From: Candidatus Borkfalkia faecavium
Lineage (GTDB): Bacteria > Bacillota > Clostridia > Christensenellales > Borkfalkiaceae
Assembly (NCBI GenBank): GCA_019114755.1
Contig: DXEW01000032.1
Location: 1-35,855 of the forward strand
Direction of reading: 5' to 3'
DNA: 35,855 nt
Positions 1 through 7,218 of this stretch are shown here, piece after piece. The stretch's first letter is position 1, and the number at the start of each line of letters is the position of its first letter. A model generated the notes under the pieces. It did no database searches. It was not told the DNA's origin and saw only the letters and a list, made by a program, of their open reading frames with translations. The translations under genes and the position numbers were made by a program.

Positions 1-150
1 TCACCCTTTTTAAGGGGGAAGGTGGCATGAGCCGCTTTTGCGGCGCGTGACGAATGAGGGTTGATTTATCCTTATTGCTCTCTTTGCCTATCACAAGGAC
101 GGTATCCCCCTCATCAGGCGCTCCGCGCCAGGTCCCTCAGGGGGAAGCCA
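1..150. repeat. Intergenic palindromic repeat pair
   Basis: A non-coding stretch at the window edge. It starts with CACCCTTTTTAAGGGGGAAGGTGGC, broken by nothing recognisable as a gene, followed by a CCGC/GCGG palindrome and GTGACGAATGAGGG. A second unit near 108-150 has facing CCCCTCA and TGAGGGGG-like arms around GCGCTCCGCGCC. From memory, both resemble interspersed repeats common in gut Clostridia. Short reading frames across them have no ribosome binding site and no protein-like composition. Confidence 0.5.
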
Positions 151-188
151 TGTAGAGAACCGTGTTCGGAACGGGTAACTGTTCTGTA

Positions 189-237
189 CAAGATTTCTCC
201 ACTCGGCGGGCTGACGCCCTTCTCGGTCGAAATGACA
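189..237 (+). repeat. Interspersed repeat family R2, copy 1
   Basis: A 49-nt unit beginning CAAGATTTCTCCACTCGG and ending TCGGTCGAAATGACA, with a self-complementary GGGC/GCCC centre. The same unit appears inverted at 35761-35808. It lies in a gene-free stretch beside an R1 repeat. No coding role is visible. Confidence 0.75.
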
Positions 238-256
238 AGGACAGGTTAGATTTTCA

Positions 257-293
257 GAGATCCTTCGGCTCGCTTCGCTCACTCAAGATGACA
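257..293 (+). repeat. Interspersed palindromic repeat family R1, copy 1
   Basis: The unit runs from GAGATCCTTCGG through a CGCTTCGCT-type centre to CAAGATGACA. Related units occur at 6501-6555, 30152-30266, 31731-31778 (inverted) and 35707-35750. A degenerate unit follows at about 312-346, with a GCGCGG/CCGCGC stem and AGGATGACAA. Every copy is intergenic. Confidence 0.7.
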
Positions 294-439
294 GAAAGCG
301 GAAGCCCCTTCGATACGCGCGGCAATACCGCGCGACCGCAGGATGACAAAGGGCGAGGGAGAAGGCGAGAGGCGGGGCTATGTTCCCTTCAAAACACAAA
401 AAAACGGAAAAGCAAACGGCGTATGCGGGCTGAAAACGG

Positions 440-468
440 CTGACTTTGCGCCGCGTTTGTGGTATAAT
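440..468 (+). promoter_or_regulatory. Promoter of the PurF-like gene
   Basis: CTGACT (440-445), a 17-bp spacer and TATAAT (463-468), with TG one base upstream of the -10 box (460-461), giving an extended -10. It lies about 80 bp before the TTG start, so the predicted leader is about 75 nt. No riboswitch fold was recognised in that leader. Confidence 0.7.
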
Positions 469-550
469 AGTCGTGTTCGCCCGAAGGATACGGCGCTTTC
501 GGCACGGCTTGGGGCGGGCTATCACACGCAAGAGAACGGAGGCAACCACT

Positions 551-1948
551 TTGAGCGGCTTTTTCGGCGTCACTTCTAAAAAAGACTGTGTGTTCGACCT
601 GTTTTACGGCACCGACTACCATTCGCACCTCGGCACCCGCCGCGGCGGCATGGCGGTGTACGGCAAGAGCGGGTTCGAGCGCGCCATCCACAACATCGAA
701 AACGCACCCTTCCGCACCAAGTTCGAGCGGGACTTTGACGAGATGGAAGGAAATTACGGCATCGGCTGCATTTCTGACAGCGAGCCGCAGCCCCTTTTGG
801 TGCGCTCGCACCTGGGCAATTACGCCATCACCACCGTGGGGCGCATCAACAATTTAGACGAGCTGGTACAGCAGGCGTTCAGAAACGGCGCCTCGCACTT
901 TTTGGAGATGAGCGGCGGCAACATCAATGCCACCGAGCTGGTGGCGGCGCTCATCAACCGCGGCAGCACCATCGCCGAGGGCATGCGCCTGGCGCAGGAG
1001 GCCATCGACGGGTCGATGTCTATTTTGGTGCTGACGCAGGAAGGCATCTATGCCGCGCGCGACAGGATGGGCAGGACGCCCGTCATTGTCGGAAAAAAAG
1101 AAGGCGCGTATTGCGTCACCTTTGAATCGTTCGCGTATTTGAATTTGGGATATACCTTTGAAAAATCGTTGGGGCCGGGCGAGATCGACCGCATCACCCC
1201 CGAAGGGGCCGAAGTGCTGCTGCCCGCGCGCGACGAGATGAAGATATGCACTTTTTTATGGGTGTATTACGGGAACCCCGCCTCTACCTATGAGGGGCTG
1301 AACGTGGAAGAGATGCGCTACCACTGCGGCGACGCCTTGGCGCGGAGAGACAACATCGAGGCCGACGGCGTGGCGGGCCTGCCCGATTCGGGCACGGCGC
1401 ACGCGGTGGGCTATGCGAACCGCTCGGGCATTCCACTGGTGCGGCCGTTCATCAAATATACGGCCACCTGGCCGCGCTCGTTCATGCCTACCAACCAAAA
1501 GCGGCGCGACCTGATCGCACACATGAAGCTGATCCCCATCCGCTCGCTCATCGAAAACAAGCGGCTGCTGCTCATCGACGATTCGCTGGTGCGCGGCACG
1601 CAGATGTACGGCACCACCAACTTTTTGTTCGGCAGCGGCGCGAAGGAGGTACATATCCGCCTCGCCTGCCCGCCCATCCTCTACGGCTGCCCGTATTTGA
1701 ACTTTTCGCGCTCCGCTTCGGAAATGGAGCTGATCGCGCGGCGCAAGATCGCCAAACTTTCTGGCGAGCATGCCGATATCACCCCCTACACCGACCCCGA
1801 CTCTCCCGAATATGCGGCCATGCTGGAAGAGATCCGCAGCGAGCTGGGCTTTACCAGCCTGCGCTACCACCGCTTAGACGACATGATCGCCTCTACGGGG
1901 CTGCCTTCCTGCAAGCTGTGCACCTATTGCTGGAACGGGAAGAAGTAA
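551..1948 (+). CDS. Amidophosphoribosyltransferase-like protein lacking the Cys nucleophile
   Basis: A 465-residue member of the PurF family, about the usual length. Classical PurF transfers glutamine-derived ammonia to PRPP in the first step of purine synthesis. The start is TTG at 551, eight bases after GGAGG (538-542). The in-frame sequence upstream is not protein-like. The N-terminal Ntn-hydrolase domain carries SGFFGV, then DYHSHLGTRRGG, which matches PurF. However, residue 2, which should be the catalytic Cys, is Ser. The C-terminal phosphoribosyltransferase domain keeps the PRPP loop, LLLIDDSLVRGTQ (339-351). Three cysteines at 454, 457 and 460 form a C-x2-C-x2-C tail that could bind metal or an Fe-S cluster. 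The protein may use free ammonia, use Ser as nucleophile, or have another role. Family assignment is firm; the reaction is not. A second, Cys-bearing PurF may exist outside the window. Confidence 0.85.
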   Translation: MSGFFGVTSKKDCVFDLFYGTDYHSHLGTRRGGMAVYGKSGFERAIHNIENAPFRTKFERDFDEMEGNYGIGCISDSEPQPLLVRSHLGNYAITTVGRINNLDELVQQAFRNGASHFLEMSGGNINATELVAALINRGSTIAEGMRLAQEAIDGSMSILVLTQEGIYAARDRMGRTPVIVGKKEGAYCVTFESFAYLNLGYTFEKSLGPGEIDRITPEGAEVLLPARDEMKICTFLWVYYGNPASTYEGLNVEEMRYHCGDALARRDNIEADGVAGLPDSGTAHAVGYANRSGIPLVRPFIKYTATWPRSFMPTNQKRRDLIAHMKLIPIRSLIENKRLLLIDDSLVRGTQMYGTTNFLFGSGAKEVHIRLACPPILYGCPYLNFSRSASEMELIARRKIAKLSGEHADITPYTDPDSPEYAAMLEEIRSELGFTSLRYHRLDDMIASTGLPSCKLCTYCWNGKK

Positions 1949-1977
1949 ACATATCTTTTGATTTTATTATACGAGAT

Positions 1978-2006
1978 CGGCGCGCCATACGGCGCGCCGT
2001 TTTTTA
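1978..2006 (+). terminator. Rho-independent terminator after the PurF-like gene
   Basis: A perfect 9-bp stem (CGGCGCGCC with GGCGCGCCG) around an ATAC loop, followed directly by TTTTTT. It starts 29 bp after the stop codon. Confidence 0.85.
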
Positions 2007-2081
2007 TTGATGTATGGGCGCAGGAAGAAGAGGGCGGGGGCGCGTCGCGAATGCGGCGCGCCGGGGGTGCCAAAGGCAGCG

Positions 2082-2111
2082 AAAAACGCGCATCGACAGA
2101 TGCGCGTTTTT
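2082..2111. terminator. Bidirectional terminator between convergent genes
   Basis: AAAAACGCGCAT and ATGCGCGTTTTT form a perfect 12-bp inverted repeat with a 6-base loop. Both strands end in a T run. It sits between the plus-strand PurF-like gene and minus-strand gpsA and could end transcription from both sides. The remaining sequence in 1949-2244 shows no gene. Confidence 0.75.
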
Positions 2112-2244
2112 GCATTTCCGAACACCGCAAGATCTGTTCCTTACAAATCTCACAAGGTGCCGCACTCGATTTGACAATTCTTCAATAGCTTCCTGAAATC
2201 ACAAATTTTTCTTCGTCTGCCCGAACGGGAAAGCGGGCGGGCGC

Positions 2245-3240
2245 TTAAAATTCGAACTTCGTATCGCGGGAGAAGAGGCGGGAGATGCGCTCCATGCACA
2301 AGTCGTGCCAGCAGCTCCCCTCTTTGGGCTCTTCGGCAAAGCAGACGTCGTACACCGCCTCGGTGATGGGCAGCTCTACCCCCAGGCGCCTGCCCAGGCC
2401 GCGCATCGCCGCCGCCGTCATCACGCCTTCCGCCAATTTTTCAAACCGCTGCCCCTTGACGAGCATTTCGCCGTACATGCGGTTGTGCGAATGGCGGGAA
2501 AAGAGGGTGGTCTCGTAATCGCCCAGATGCGCCAGCCCGTAGGCGGAAAGGCCGTTGCCGCCCAGCGCCTCGATCAGCCGCGCCACCTCGCGCGCGCCGC
2601 GCGACATGAGCGGGCCTTTGAGGGTGGACACGCCGCCGCCGTCCAGCACGCCCGCGGCGATGCCCATCACGTTCTTTGCCGCCGCGCCGATCTCGGTGCC
2701 GATGATGTCGTTCCCGTAATAGAAGCGGATGAGATCGCTCTTGAAGTCGTCCGCCAGCGCCTTTTTGAGGGCGACGTTATGGCTGTCGATGACCATGCAG
2801 TTGGGGATGCCGGCGGTGAAGTCCTGGATATGCCCGGGGCCCACCCACACGGCGATGCTCTCTTGGGGGATGCCCGCCTCGATGAGGATCTCGGACAGGC
2901 GCTCGCCCGTTTCCGCCTCGATGCCCTTCATGCACAGCACGAAGACCTTGCCCGAAACGTCTGCCGCCGCCTTGATCTTTTGGATGAAGCCGCGCAGGCC
3001 CTGCGAGCTGATGGAGATGATGACGATCTCTGCCCGGGCAACCGCCGCGGCGAGGTCGCAGGTCAGGGTGATGGACGGATCGAGGGTGACGTACTCGTTT
3101 TTGCCCGTGTCTTTGAGCACCTCGTACGAATAGTCGCCGGCGGGGCCCCAGGACCAGACCTGTTTGCCCTTTTTGGTGGCGAGGTACCAGGCAATGAACG
3201 AGCCCCAGCGCCCGCAGCCTAAAACGGATATTTTTTGCAT
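2245..3240 (-). CDS. gpsA: NAD(P)-dependent glycerol-3-phosphate dehydrogenase, divergent
   Basis: The 331-residue protein should interconvert dihydroxyacetone phosphate and sn-glycerol 3-phosphate in the cytoplasm, supplying phospholipid backbone. An N-terminal Rossmann motif, GCGRWG (8-13), replaces the usual GxGxWG. The family's active-site block appears as GTEIGAAAKNVMGIAAG. SHNRMYG corresponds to the substrate-binding SRNR..G, and GPGH stands for the usual GPS/GPT segment. Length is normal. The start is ATG at 3240, preceded by AGGAGG with correct spacing. The longer frame upstream only reads through repeat DNA. The divergence, especially GPGHIQDF and the C-terminal third, leaves a small chance of a related sugar-phosphate dehydrogenase. 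It lies downstream of recR, separated by a structured repeat element. Confidence 0.82.
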   Translation of the reverse strand: MQKISVLGCGRWGSFIAWYLATKKGKQVWSWGPAGDYSYEVLKDTGKNEYVTLDPSITLTCDLAAAVARAEIVIISISSQGLRGFIQKIKAAADVSGKVFVLCMKGIEAETGERLSEILIEAGIPQESIAVWVGPGHIQDFTAGIPNCMVIDSHNVALKKALADDFKSDLIRFYYGNDIIGTEIGAAAKNVMGIAAGVLDGGGVSTLKGPLMSRGAREVARLIEALGGNGLSAYGLAHLGDYETTLFSRHSHNRMYGEMLVKGQRFEKLAEGVMTAAAMRGLGRRLGVELPITEAVYDVCFAEEPKEGSCWHDLCMERISRLFSRDTKFEF

Positions 3241-3352
3241 GATTTGACCTCCTGATCGCGGCCTGAAAAGGCACGGGTTTTGGTTACAAATTGGGGATGA
3301 AAGGCGGGAGAACGATACGCCGCCCTGTGCGCGCACGCCCCAACATTTTTTA

Positions 3353-3382
3353 TGTAAAATGTAGAATGTAAAATGTAGAATT
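3353..3382 (+). repeat. Heptamer array H1 (4 units)
   Basis: Four tandem 7-bp units alternating TGTAAAA and TGTAGAA, ending in TTGAGGATGAAAT. It lies between gpsA and structured element C. The same units recur at 6373-6402, 13954-13983 and 31802-31843, always closing with AATT and an NNGGA-type flank. Confidence 0.9.
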
Positions 3383-3400
3383 GAGGATGAAATAAAACAC

Positions 3401-3617
3401 TTGCGCAAGCAAAACCACGCTTTTGCGCCCGCGCCCCCAATTTGCGCGACAGCGCTTTTGCAGGAAAGGTGAAGGCTGCGCGCGTTTTATAATAAGCGTG
3501 CCCTGAAAAGGCGCGCAGCCGAGGAAAACTCCGATTGCTCCGCCCACAGGGCGGACAATGGGGTTTTCCTAAAATCACGGAAAATCGCAGGCGTCAGCTC
3601 GCCGAGATTTTCGTGAA
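3401..3617 (-). ncRNA. Three-hairpin structured element, copy C
   Basis: Read on the minus strand. Hairpin 1 (3616-3575) has TCACG/CGTGA and AAAATC/GATTTT stems around the loop GAGCTGAC. Hairpin 2 (3570-3522) has AGGAAAAC/GTTTTCCT, ATTG/CAAT and CCGCCC/GGGCGG stems. Hairpin 3 (3520-3474) has a 10-bp stem GGCTGCGCGC/GCGCGCAGCC around a loop containing TTTTCAGGGCAC and TATAAAA, then TTCACC. A tail hairpin GCAAAA-gcgtgg-TTTTGC lies at 3426-3409. The element begins nine bases after the recR stop codon on the same strand, so it is probably transcribed as a 3' extension. It is homologous to copies A (13723) and B (31195). Function is unknown; it may be an RNA or a mobile DNA hairpin element. Confidence 0.6.
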
Positions 3618-3625
3618 CCGGCTTC

Positions 3626-4219
3626 CTACATCTCCTTCCTCTCAATAAAGGCGCGGGAGAGGGTGACGTCGTCGGTGTATTCGATCTCGGAGCCGATGGG
3701 GATACCGCGGCTGAGGCGGGTGACCTTGACGCCCAGGGGTTTGACGAGCTTGGCGATATACAGCGCCGTGGCGTCGCCCTCGACGTCGGGATTGGTCGCC
3801 AAAATGACCTCGTCTACCCCGCCTTCGCCGATGCGCGCCAACAGTTCGCGGATGCGGATGTCGTTGGGCCCTACCCCTTCCATGGGGTTGATGACCCCGT
3901 GCAGCACATGGTACACGCCGCGGTATTCGTGCAGCTTTTCTAAAGCGATGACGTCTTTCGGCTCTTTGACCACGCAGATGACGCGGCCGTCGCGCGCCTT
4001 GCAGACGGGGCAAACCTCCTCTTCGGAAAAGTTGCCGCAGATCTTGCAGTATTTGACCTTCTTTTTGGCGTTCAATATCGCGGCGGCGAACTCCTGCGCC
4101 TGCGTTTCGGTCATGTCGATGACCTTATAGGCGTAGCGCTGCGCCGTCTTTTTGCCCACGCCCGGCAGCTTGGAAAATTCGTTGATCAGCCTGCCGATGG
4201 GCTCGATGTATACTTCCAT
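3626..4219 (-). CDS. recR: Recombination mediator protein RecR
   Basis: The 197-residue length is typical. With RecF and RecO, RecR helps load RecA onto gapped DNA. Domains in order: a helix-hairpin-helix start with LPGVGKKTAQR (18-28); a C4 zinc finger at Cys58, 61, 70 and 73; and a Toprim domain (about 80-175) with VVKEPKDV and ATNPDVEGDATA; then the closing LSRGIPIGSEIEYTDDVTL. The ATG at 4219 follows AAGGAG eight bases away. It starts nine bases after ybaB and is the last gene of the dnaX-ybaB-recR operon, a conserved order in Firmicutes. Confidence 0.97.
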   Translation of the reverse strand: MEVYIEPIGRLINEFSKLPGVGKKTAQRYAYKVIDMTETQAQEFAAAILNAKKKVKYCKICGNFSEEEVCPVCKARDGRVICVVKEPKDVIALEKLHEYRGVYHVLHGVINPMEGVGPNDIRIRELLARIGEGGVDEVILATNPDVEGDATALYIAKLVKPLGVKVTRLSRGIPIGSEIEYTDDVTLSRAFIERKEM

Positions 4220-4228
4220 GCGCGCTCC

Positions 4229-4564
4229 TTACAGCAGACCGCCCATGCCGCCCATGGCGCCGTAGGGAGCCATCTTCTCTTTATACACCTCGTCCGCCTT
4301 CTTGTAGCCGTCGTTGATGGCGGCGACGATCAGGTCTTCGAGCATCTCCACGTCTTCGGGATCGACGATCTTGGGGTCGATCTCGATGCCGTCTATCTTC
4401 TTTTTGGCGTTCATGTACACGACGACCGCTTCGCCGCCGCTGGTGCCGACGATCTCCCAGTCGTCGAGCAGCGCTTCCGTCTTTTGCAGTTCTTCCTGCA
4501 TCTTCTGCGCCTGCTTCATCAGGTTCTGCATGTTGCCGCCCATGCCGCCTTTATATCCTGCCAT
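4229..4564 (-). CDS. ybaB: YbaB/EbfC family nucleoid-associated protein
   Basis: A 111-residue small DNA-binding protein that acts as a dimer on the nucleoid. It starts MAGYKGGMGGNMQNLMKQAQ, with the Gly/Met-rich leader and MQNLMKQAQKMQEEL helix typical of the family. The central DGIEIDPKIVDPEDVEMLEDL is also diagnostic. The start is ATG at 4564, eight bases after GGAGG; an in-frame TTG at 4579 lies upstream of that site and is less likely. It sits between dnaX and recR, as is usual. Confidence 0.95.
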   Translation of the reverse strand: MAGYKGGMGGNMQNLMKQAQKMQEELQKTEALLDDWEIVGTSGGEAVVVYMNAKKKIDGIEIDPKIVDPEDVEMLEDLIVAAINDGYKKADEVYKEKMAPYGAMGGMGGLL

Positions 4565-4620
4565 GTCTGTTTCCTCCAAAATACTGCGAATTATCGTTTG
4601 AAATGCCGTACCCCGAACGC

Positions 4621-6309
4621 CTATTTGACCTCAAAGGGCGCTGCGGGGAAGTTCTTTTTCAGCGCCTCGATGCCCTGCTGCACCGGATCGACGCGGGCGC
4701 CGCGCATGCGCACGTCGTAGGCGCGGATGCCGATGCTCTCCAGCGCCGCCTGTACCGCCTTGGCGTTGTCGGGCGCCTGCAGGCGGCGGAAGATGGTGTC
4801 ACTGTCCGTCACCAGCACCATCGTGTCCCCTTCAAAAAAGGAGCCGAGGTCCTGGCACATGGTGAACAGCACCCCGTTTTTGGCCCCCCGCCGCAGGGCG
4901 CGCAGAAAGTGCGCAAACGCCAGCTTTCTGTTTTCGGGCAGCGATGCATCTACCGCCTGCGCCGCCTGCCTGCGCGGGGCTGCGTCCGGCAAGGGCGCGC
5001 TCGGCGCTGCGAAAAACTCTTCGGGCGGGGCCTCGTCGTCGGCGGGCAGAGGCGCTTCCTGCCGCAGGCGCGGCGGCTCTTCTCCCCGTTCTGCACGCGG
5101 CGCCCTCTCTTCCCGTTCCAAATAAGAAGAAGCGGGCGACGGCTGCGGAGCGGCGTACACGCCCGCGGAAAGCTTGGCTTCCAACATGTCCAGCCGCTTG
5201 GCGAGGGTCAACAGGTCGAGATCGGCGGCGGGGAGGCACGCCTTGACGATGGCCGTTTCCAGCACGATGCGCGGCGCCGAAGAATAGCGAAGGTCGGTTT
5301 CTACCTGTGCGAAGATCTCGCAGGCGCGCAAGAGCTTGCGCGCGTCCGCGCGCGCGGCGATGCGGTGCACCTCGGCGTACAGTTCTTCTGGAAGGCTGAG
5401 CACGGCGTTGCCGTCGCGGCAGTTGGCGGCGACGGTGCACCGGTTCAAGAATACGAGGATATCCTTGGCGAGCACGCCCGCCCCCTTGCCGGAGGCGATG
5501 ATGCGCTCCGCCTCGGTGAGGGCGGAAGAGGCGTCGTCCGTGAGGATATATTCGCCCAGCTTGGCGATCTCGGCAAAGTCTGCGCTGCCGAGCACCTCGC
5601 ACACGTCGGTATAGGTCAGCTTGCCCTTGCTGTACGAGAGGCAGATGTCGGCGACAGAGAGGCTGTCTCGCATGCTGCCCGCGCCCGCCCGCGCGATGGC
5701 CGCCACGGCTTCTTCTTCAAATTCCTTGCCGACGGCGGAAAACACCTGTTTGAGGTGCGCCTCGATGTCTGCCTGCGGGATGAGGCGGAAGTCGAAGCGC
5801 ATACAGCGGGAGAGGATGGTGGCGGGGAGCTTGTGCGGCTCGGTGGTGGCTAAGATGAACACCGCGTGCGCGGGCGGCTCTTCCAGCGTCTTCAAGAGGG
5901 CGTTGAAGGCGGAATCGGAGAGCATGTGCACCTCGTCTACGATGTACACCTTATATTTGCCCGCCACGGGCGGGTACTGCACCTTTTCGCGCAGGTCGCG
6001 CATCTCGTTGACGCCGTTGTTGGAGGCGGCGTCGATCTCGGTGATGTCGAGATTGGAAGGGTCCGCCAACGCCTTGCAGGCGGCGCACTTGCCGCAGGGC
6101 GAGCCGCCCTGCGGATGCTCGCAGTTGATGGCGCGGGCAAAGATCTTTGCCGTGCTCGTCTTGCCCGTGCCGCGCGGGCCGCAGAAAAGGTAGGCGTGGC
6201 CGACGCGGCCCGTCTCGATCTGGTTGCGCAGAATGCGCACGATGTGTTCCTGGCGCACCAGCCCGTCCAGCGTGGTCGGGCGGAAGGCGCGGTATAGAGA
6301 TTGATACAT
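4621..6309 (-). CDS. dnaX: DNA polymerase III subunit gamma/tau
   Basis: The 562-residue clamp-loader ATPase loads the sliding clamp at replication forks. Walker A is GPRGTGKT (44-51); four zinc-ligand cysteines lie at 63, 72, 75 and 78; Walker B contains DEVH (125-128); and ATTEPHKLPATILSRC covers sensor 1 and the arginine finger. After about residue 370 there is a low-complexity Ala/Pro/Glu-rich linker and then a tau-type C-terminal domain. ATG at 6309 follows GAAGG at suitable spacing; the frame continues 11 codons further upstream without support. It is first in the dnaX-ybaB-recR operon. No frameshift signal was obvious, so a short gamma form is not predicted. Confidence 0.95.
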   Translation of the reverse strand: MYQSLYRAFRPTTLDGLVRQEHIVRILRNQIETGRVGHAYLFCGPRGTGKTSTAKIFARAINCEHPQGGSPCGKCAACKALADPSNLDITEIDAASNNGVNEMRDLREKVQYPPVAGKYKVYIVDEVHMLSDSAFNALLKTLEEPPAHAVFILATTEPHKLPATILSRCMRFDFRLIPQADIEAHLKQVFSAVGKEFEEEAVAAIARAGAGSMRDSLSVADICLSYSKGKLTYTDVCEVLGSADFAEIAKLGEYILTDDASSALTEAERIIASGKGAGVLAKDILVFLNRCTVAANCRDGNAVLSLPEELYAEVHRIAARADARKLLRACEIFAQVETDLRYSSAPRIVLETAIVKACLPAADLDLLTLAKRLDMLEAKLSAGVYAAPQPSPASSYLEREERAPRAERGEEPPRLRQEAPLPADDEAPPEEFFAAPSAPLPDAAPRRQAAQAVDASLPENRKLAFAHFLRALRRGAKNGVLFTMCQDLGSFFEGDTMVLVTDSDTIFRRLQAPDNAKAVQAALESIGIRAYDVRMRGARVDPVQQGIEALKKNFPAAPFEVK

Positions 6310-6372
6310 AGTATTTACCTTCGCACGCGAATCTTTAACCAAGTCAAAGCAGTCGAATAAGTCTCATACAAA

Positions 6373-6402
6373 TGTAAAATGTAAAATGTAGAATGTAAAA
6401 TT
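6373..6402 (+). repeat. Heptamer array H2 (4 units)
   Basis: Four tandem 7-bp units, three TGTAAAA and one TGTAGAA, closing with TTATGGAAGAG. It matches arrays at 3353, 13954 and 31802 and lies 60 bp upstream of the dnaX start. Confidence 0.9.
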
Positions 6403-6500
6403 ATGGAAGAGAAAAAATATTTTTCGACCGTCCAAAATTTTACACTTTCCATTCTATCTTGTGTTCTTTGCCGTATTCGGAACAGCTTTTGCGTCCAAGA

Positions 6501-6555
6501 CAAGATCCCTCCGCTCGGTCGCTCGTTCCTCTCGCTCCCTCGGTCGGGATGACAG
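6501..6555 (+). repeat. Interspersed palindromic repeat family R1, copy 2
   Basis: Runs from CAAGATCCCTCCGCTCGG to TCGGGATGACAGG with an inverted CGCTC/GAGCG-rich centre. It is related to the R1 copies at 257, 30152, 31731 and 35707. Confidence 0.65.
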
Positions 6556-6645
6556 GGGGCGTCGCGGATGCGGGGCGCGGGGTACGCGGGGGCGCGTCGC
6601 GAATGCGGGGGCGCGGGATAGCCGTGTGAGGCCGCAGGAGCCCTT

Positions 6646-7218
6646 CTATTCCCCTTTGCCGCGGGCGATGCCGAAGTGCCTTGCCACCTTGTTTTTGGCC
6701 CGCTGGACGGCGTTTTCGGCGCTTTTAGGGCTGACGCCCTGCTGCTCGGCGATCTCGCCCATGCTCAGCCCTTCCATATAGGCGGTGAGGGCGCCGTACT
6801 CGGCGGGCGTCAGTTCGCGCTGCAGAAGCTCGAAAAATTCGCTCGCCTCTTCGCTGCCGATGACGATCTCTTCGGGGTCTGCCCCGCCCGCCTCGTCCGT
6901 TTCGGGCAGGGGCACGCCCTTGTTGAGGGGGCTGTGCTTTTTGCGCGCCGCCGCGCGCACGGCGCTGACGATGCTGCGCCGTATGCACAGATAGGCGAAG
7001 TTCTTAAAGCTCATGCCGCCGCTGCGGAAGTCGGTGACGGCGCGGTAGAGGCCGATCATCCCCTCCTGCACCAGATCTTCGGCATCTCCCCCTTCCAAAA
7101 AGAAGGAACGGGCGACGCCGCGCACGGAATTTTTATACCGCCGCAGCAGCTGTTCGGAGGCAGCCGCATCGCCGCCTTGCGCCGCGGCTGCCAGCGCCTC
7201 GTCGGAAAGTTCGCTCAT
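6646..7218 (-). CDS. sigH: SigH-like sigma-70 family RNA polymerase sigma factor
   Basis: A 190-residue sigma factor of the SigH (sigma-30) type. Region 2 reads DLVQEGMIGLYRAV and then FKNFAYLCIRRSIVSAV, followed by ARKKHSPLN, closely matching SigH. Region 4 carries LTPAEYGALTAYMEGLSMGEIAEQ with a helix-turn-helix, then NAVQRAKNKV. In spore formers SigH drives early stationary-phase and sporulation genes; whether this organism sporulates cannot be told from the window. The ATG at 7218 overlaps the rlmB stop as ATGA, implying translational coupling. The longer frame upstream runs inside rlmB. The position after mrnC-rlmB matches Firmicutes order, but yacP is absent and no rpmG-secE-nusG block follows. 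Confidence 0.88.
   Translation of the reverse strand: MSELSDEALAAAAQGGDAAASEQLLRRYKNSVRGVARSFFLEGGDAEDLVQEGMIGLYRAVTDFRSGGMSFKNFAYLCIRRSIVSAVRAAARKKHSPLNKGVPLPETDEAGGADPEEIVIGSEEASEFFELLQRELTPAEYGALTAYMEGLSMGEIAEQQGVSPKSAENAVQRAKNKVARHFGIARGKGE

Larger units (their letters stand above)
6310..6645. other. Gene-free spacer upstream of dnaX with repeats
   Basis: About 336 bp with no gene. It holds a 15-nt fragment, AACCAAGTCAAAGCA (6337-6351), identical to the end of the inverted-repeat element at 31355. It also holds heptamer array H2, an R1 repeat (6501-6555), and a G-rich block near 6588-6609. That block shares GGGGGCGCGTCGCGAATGCGG with 2036-2057. No convincing dnaX promoter was found. Confidence 0.6.

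Noticed and set aside
61-443. Short frames in the first 445 bases
   Set aside because: They cross palindromic repeats, lack start signals and give low-complexity basic peptides.
446-550. N-terminal extension of the PurF-like gene
   Set aside because: The frame is open upstream of the TTG, but it overlaps the promoter and ribosome binding site and is not like any PurF N-terminus.
3241-3408. N-terminal extension of gpsA
   Set aside because: The extra residues come from heptamer repeats and spacer DNA; the ATG at 3240 has AGGAGG and starts the Rossmann fold.
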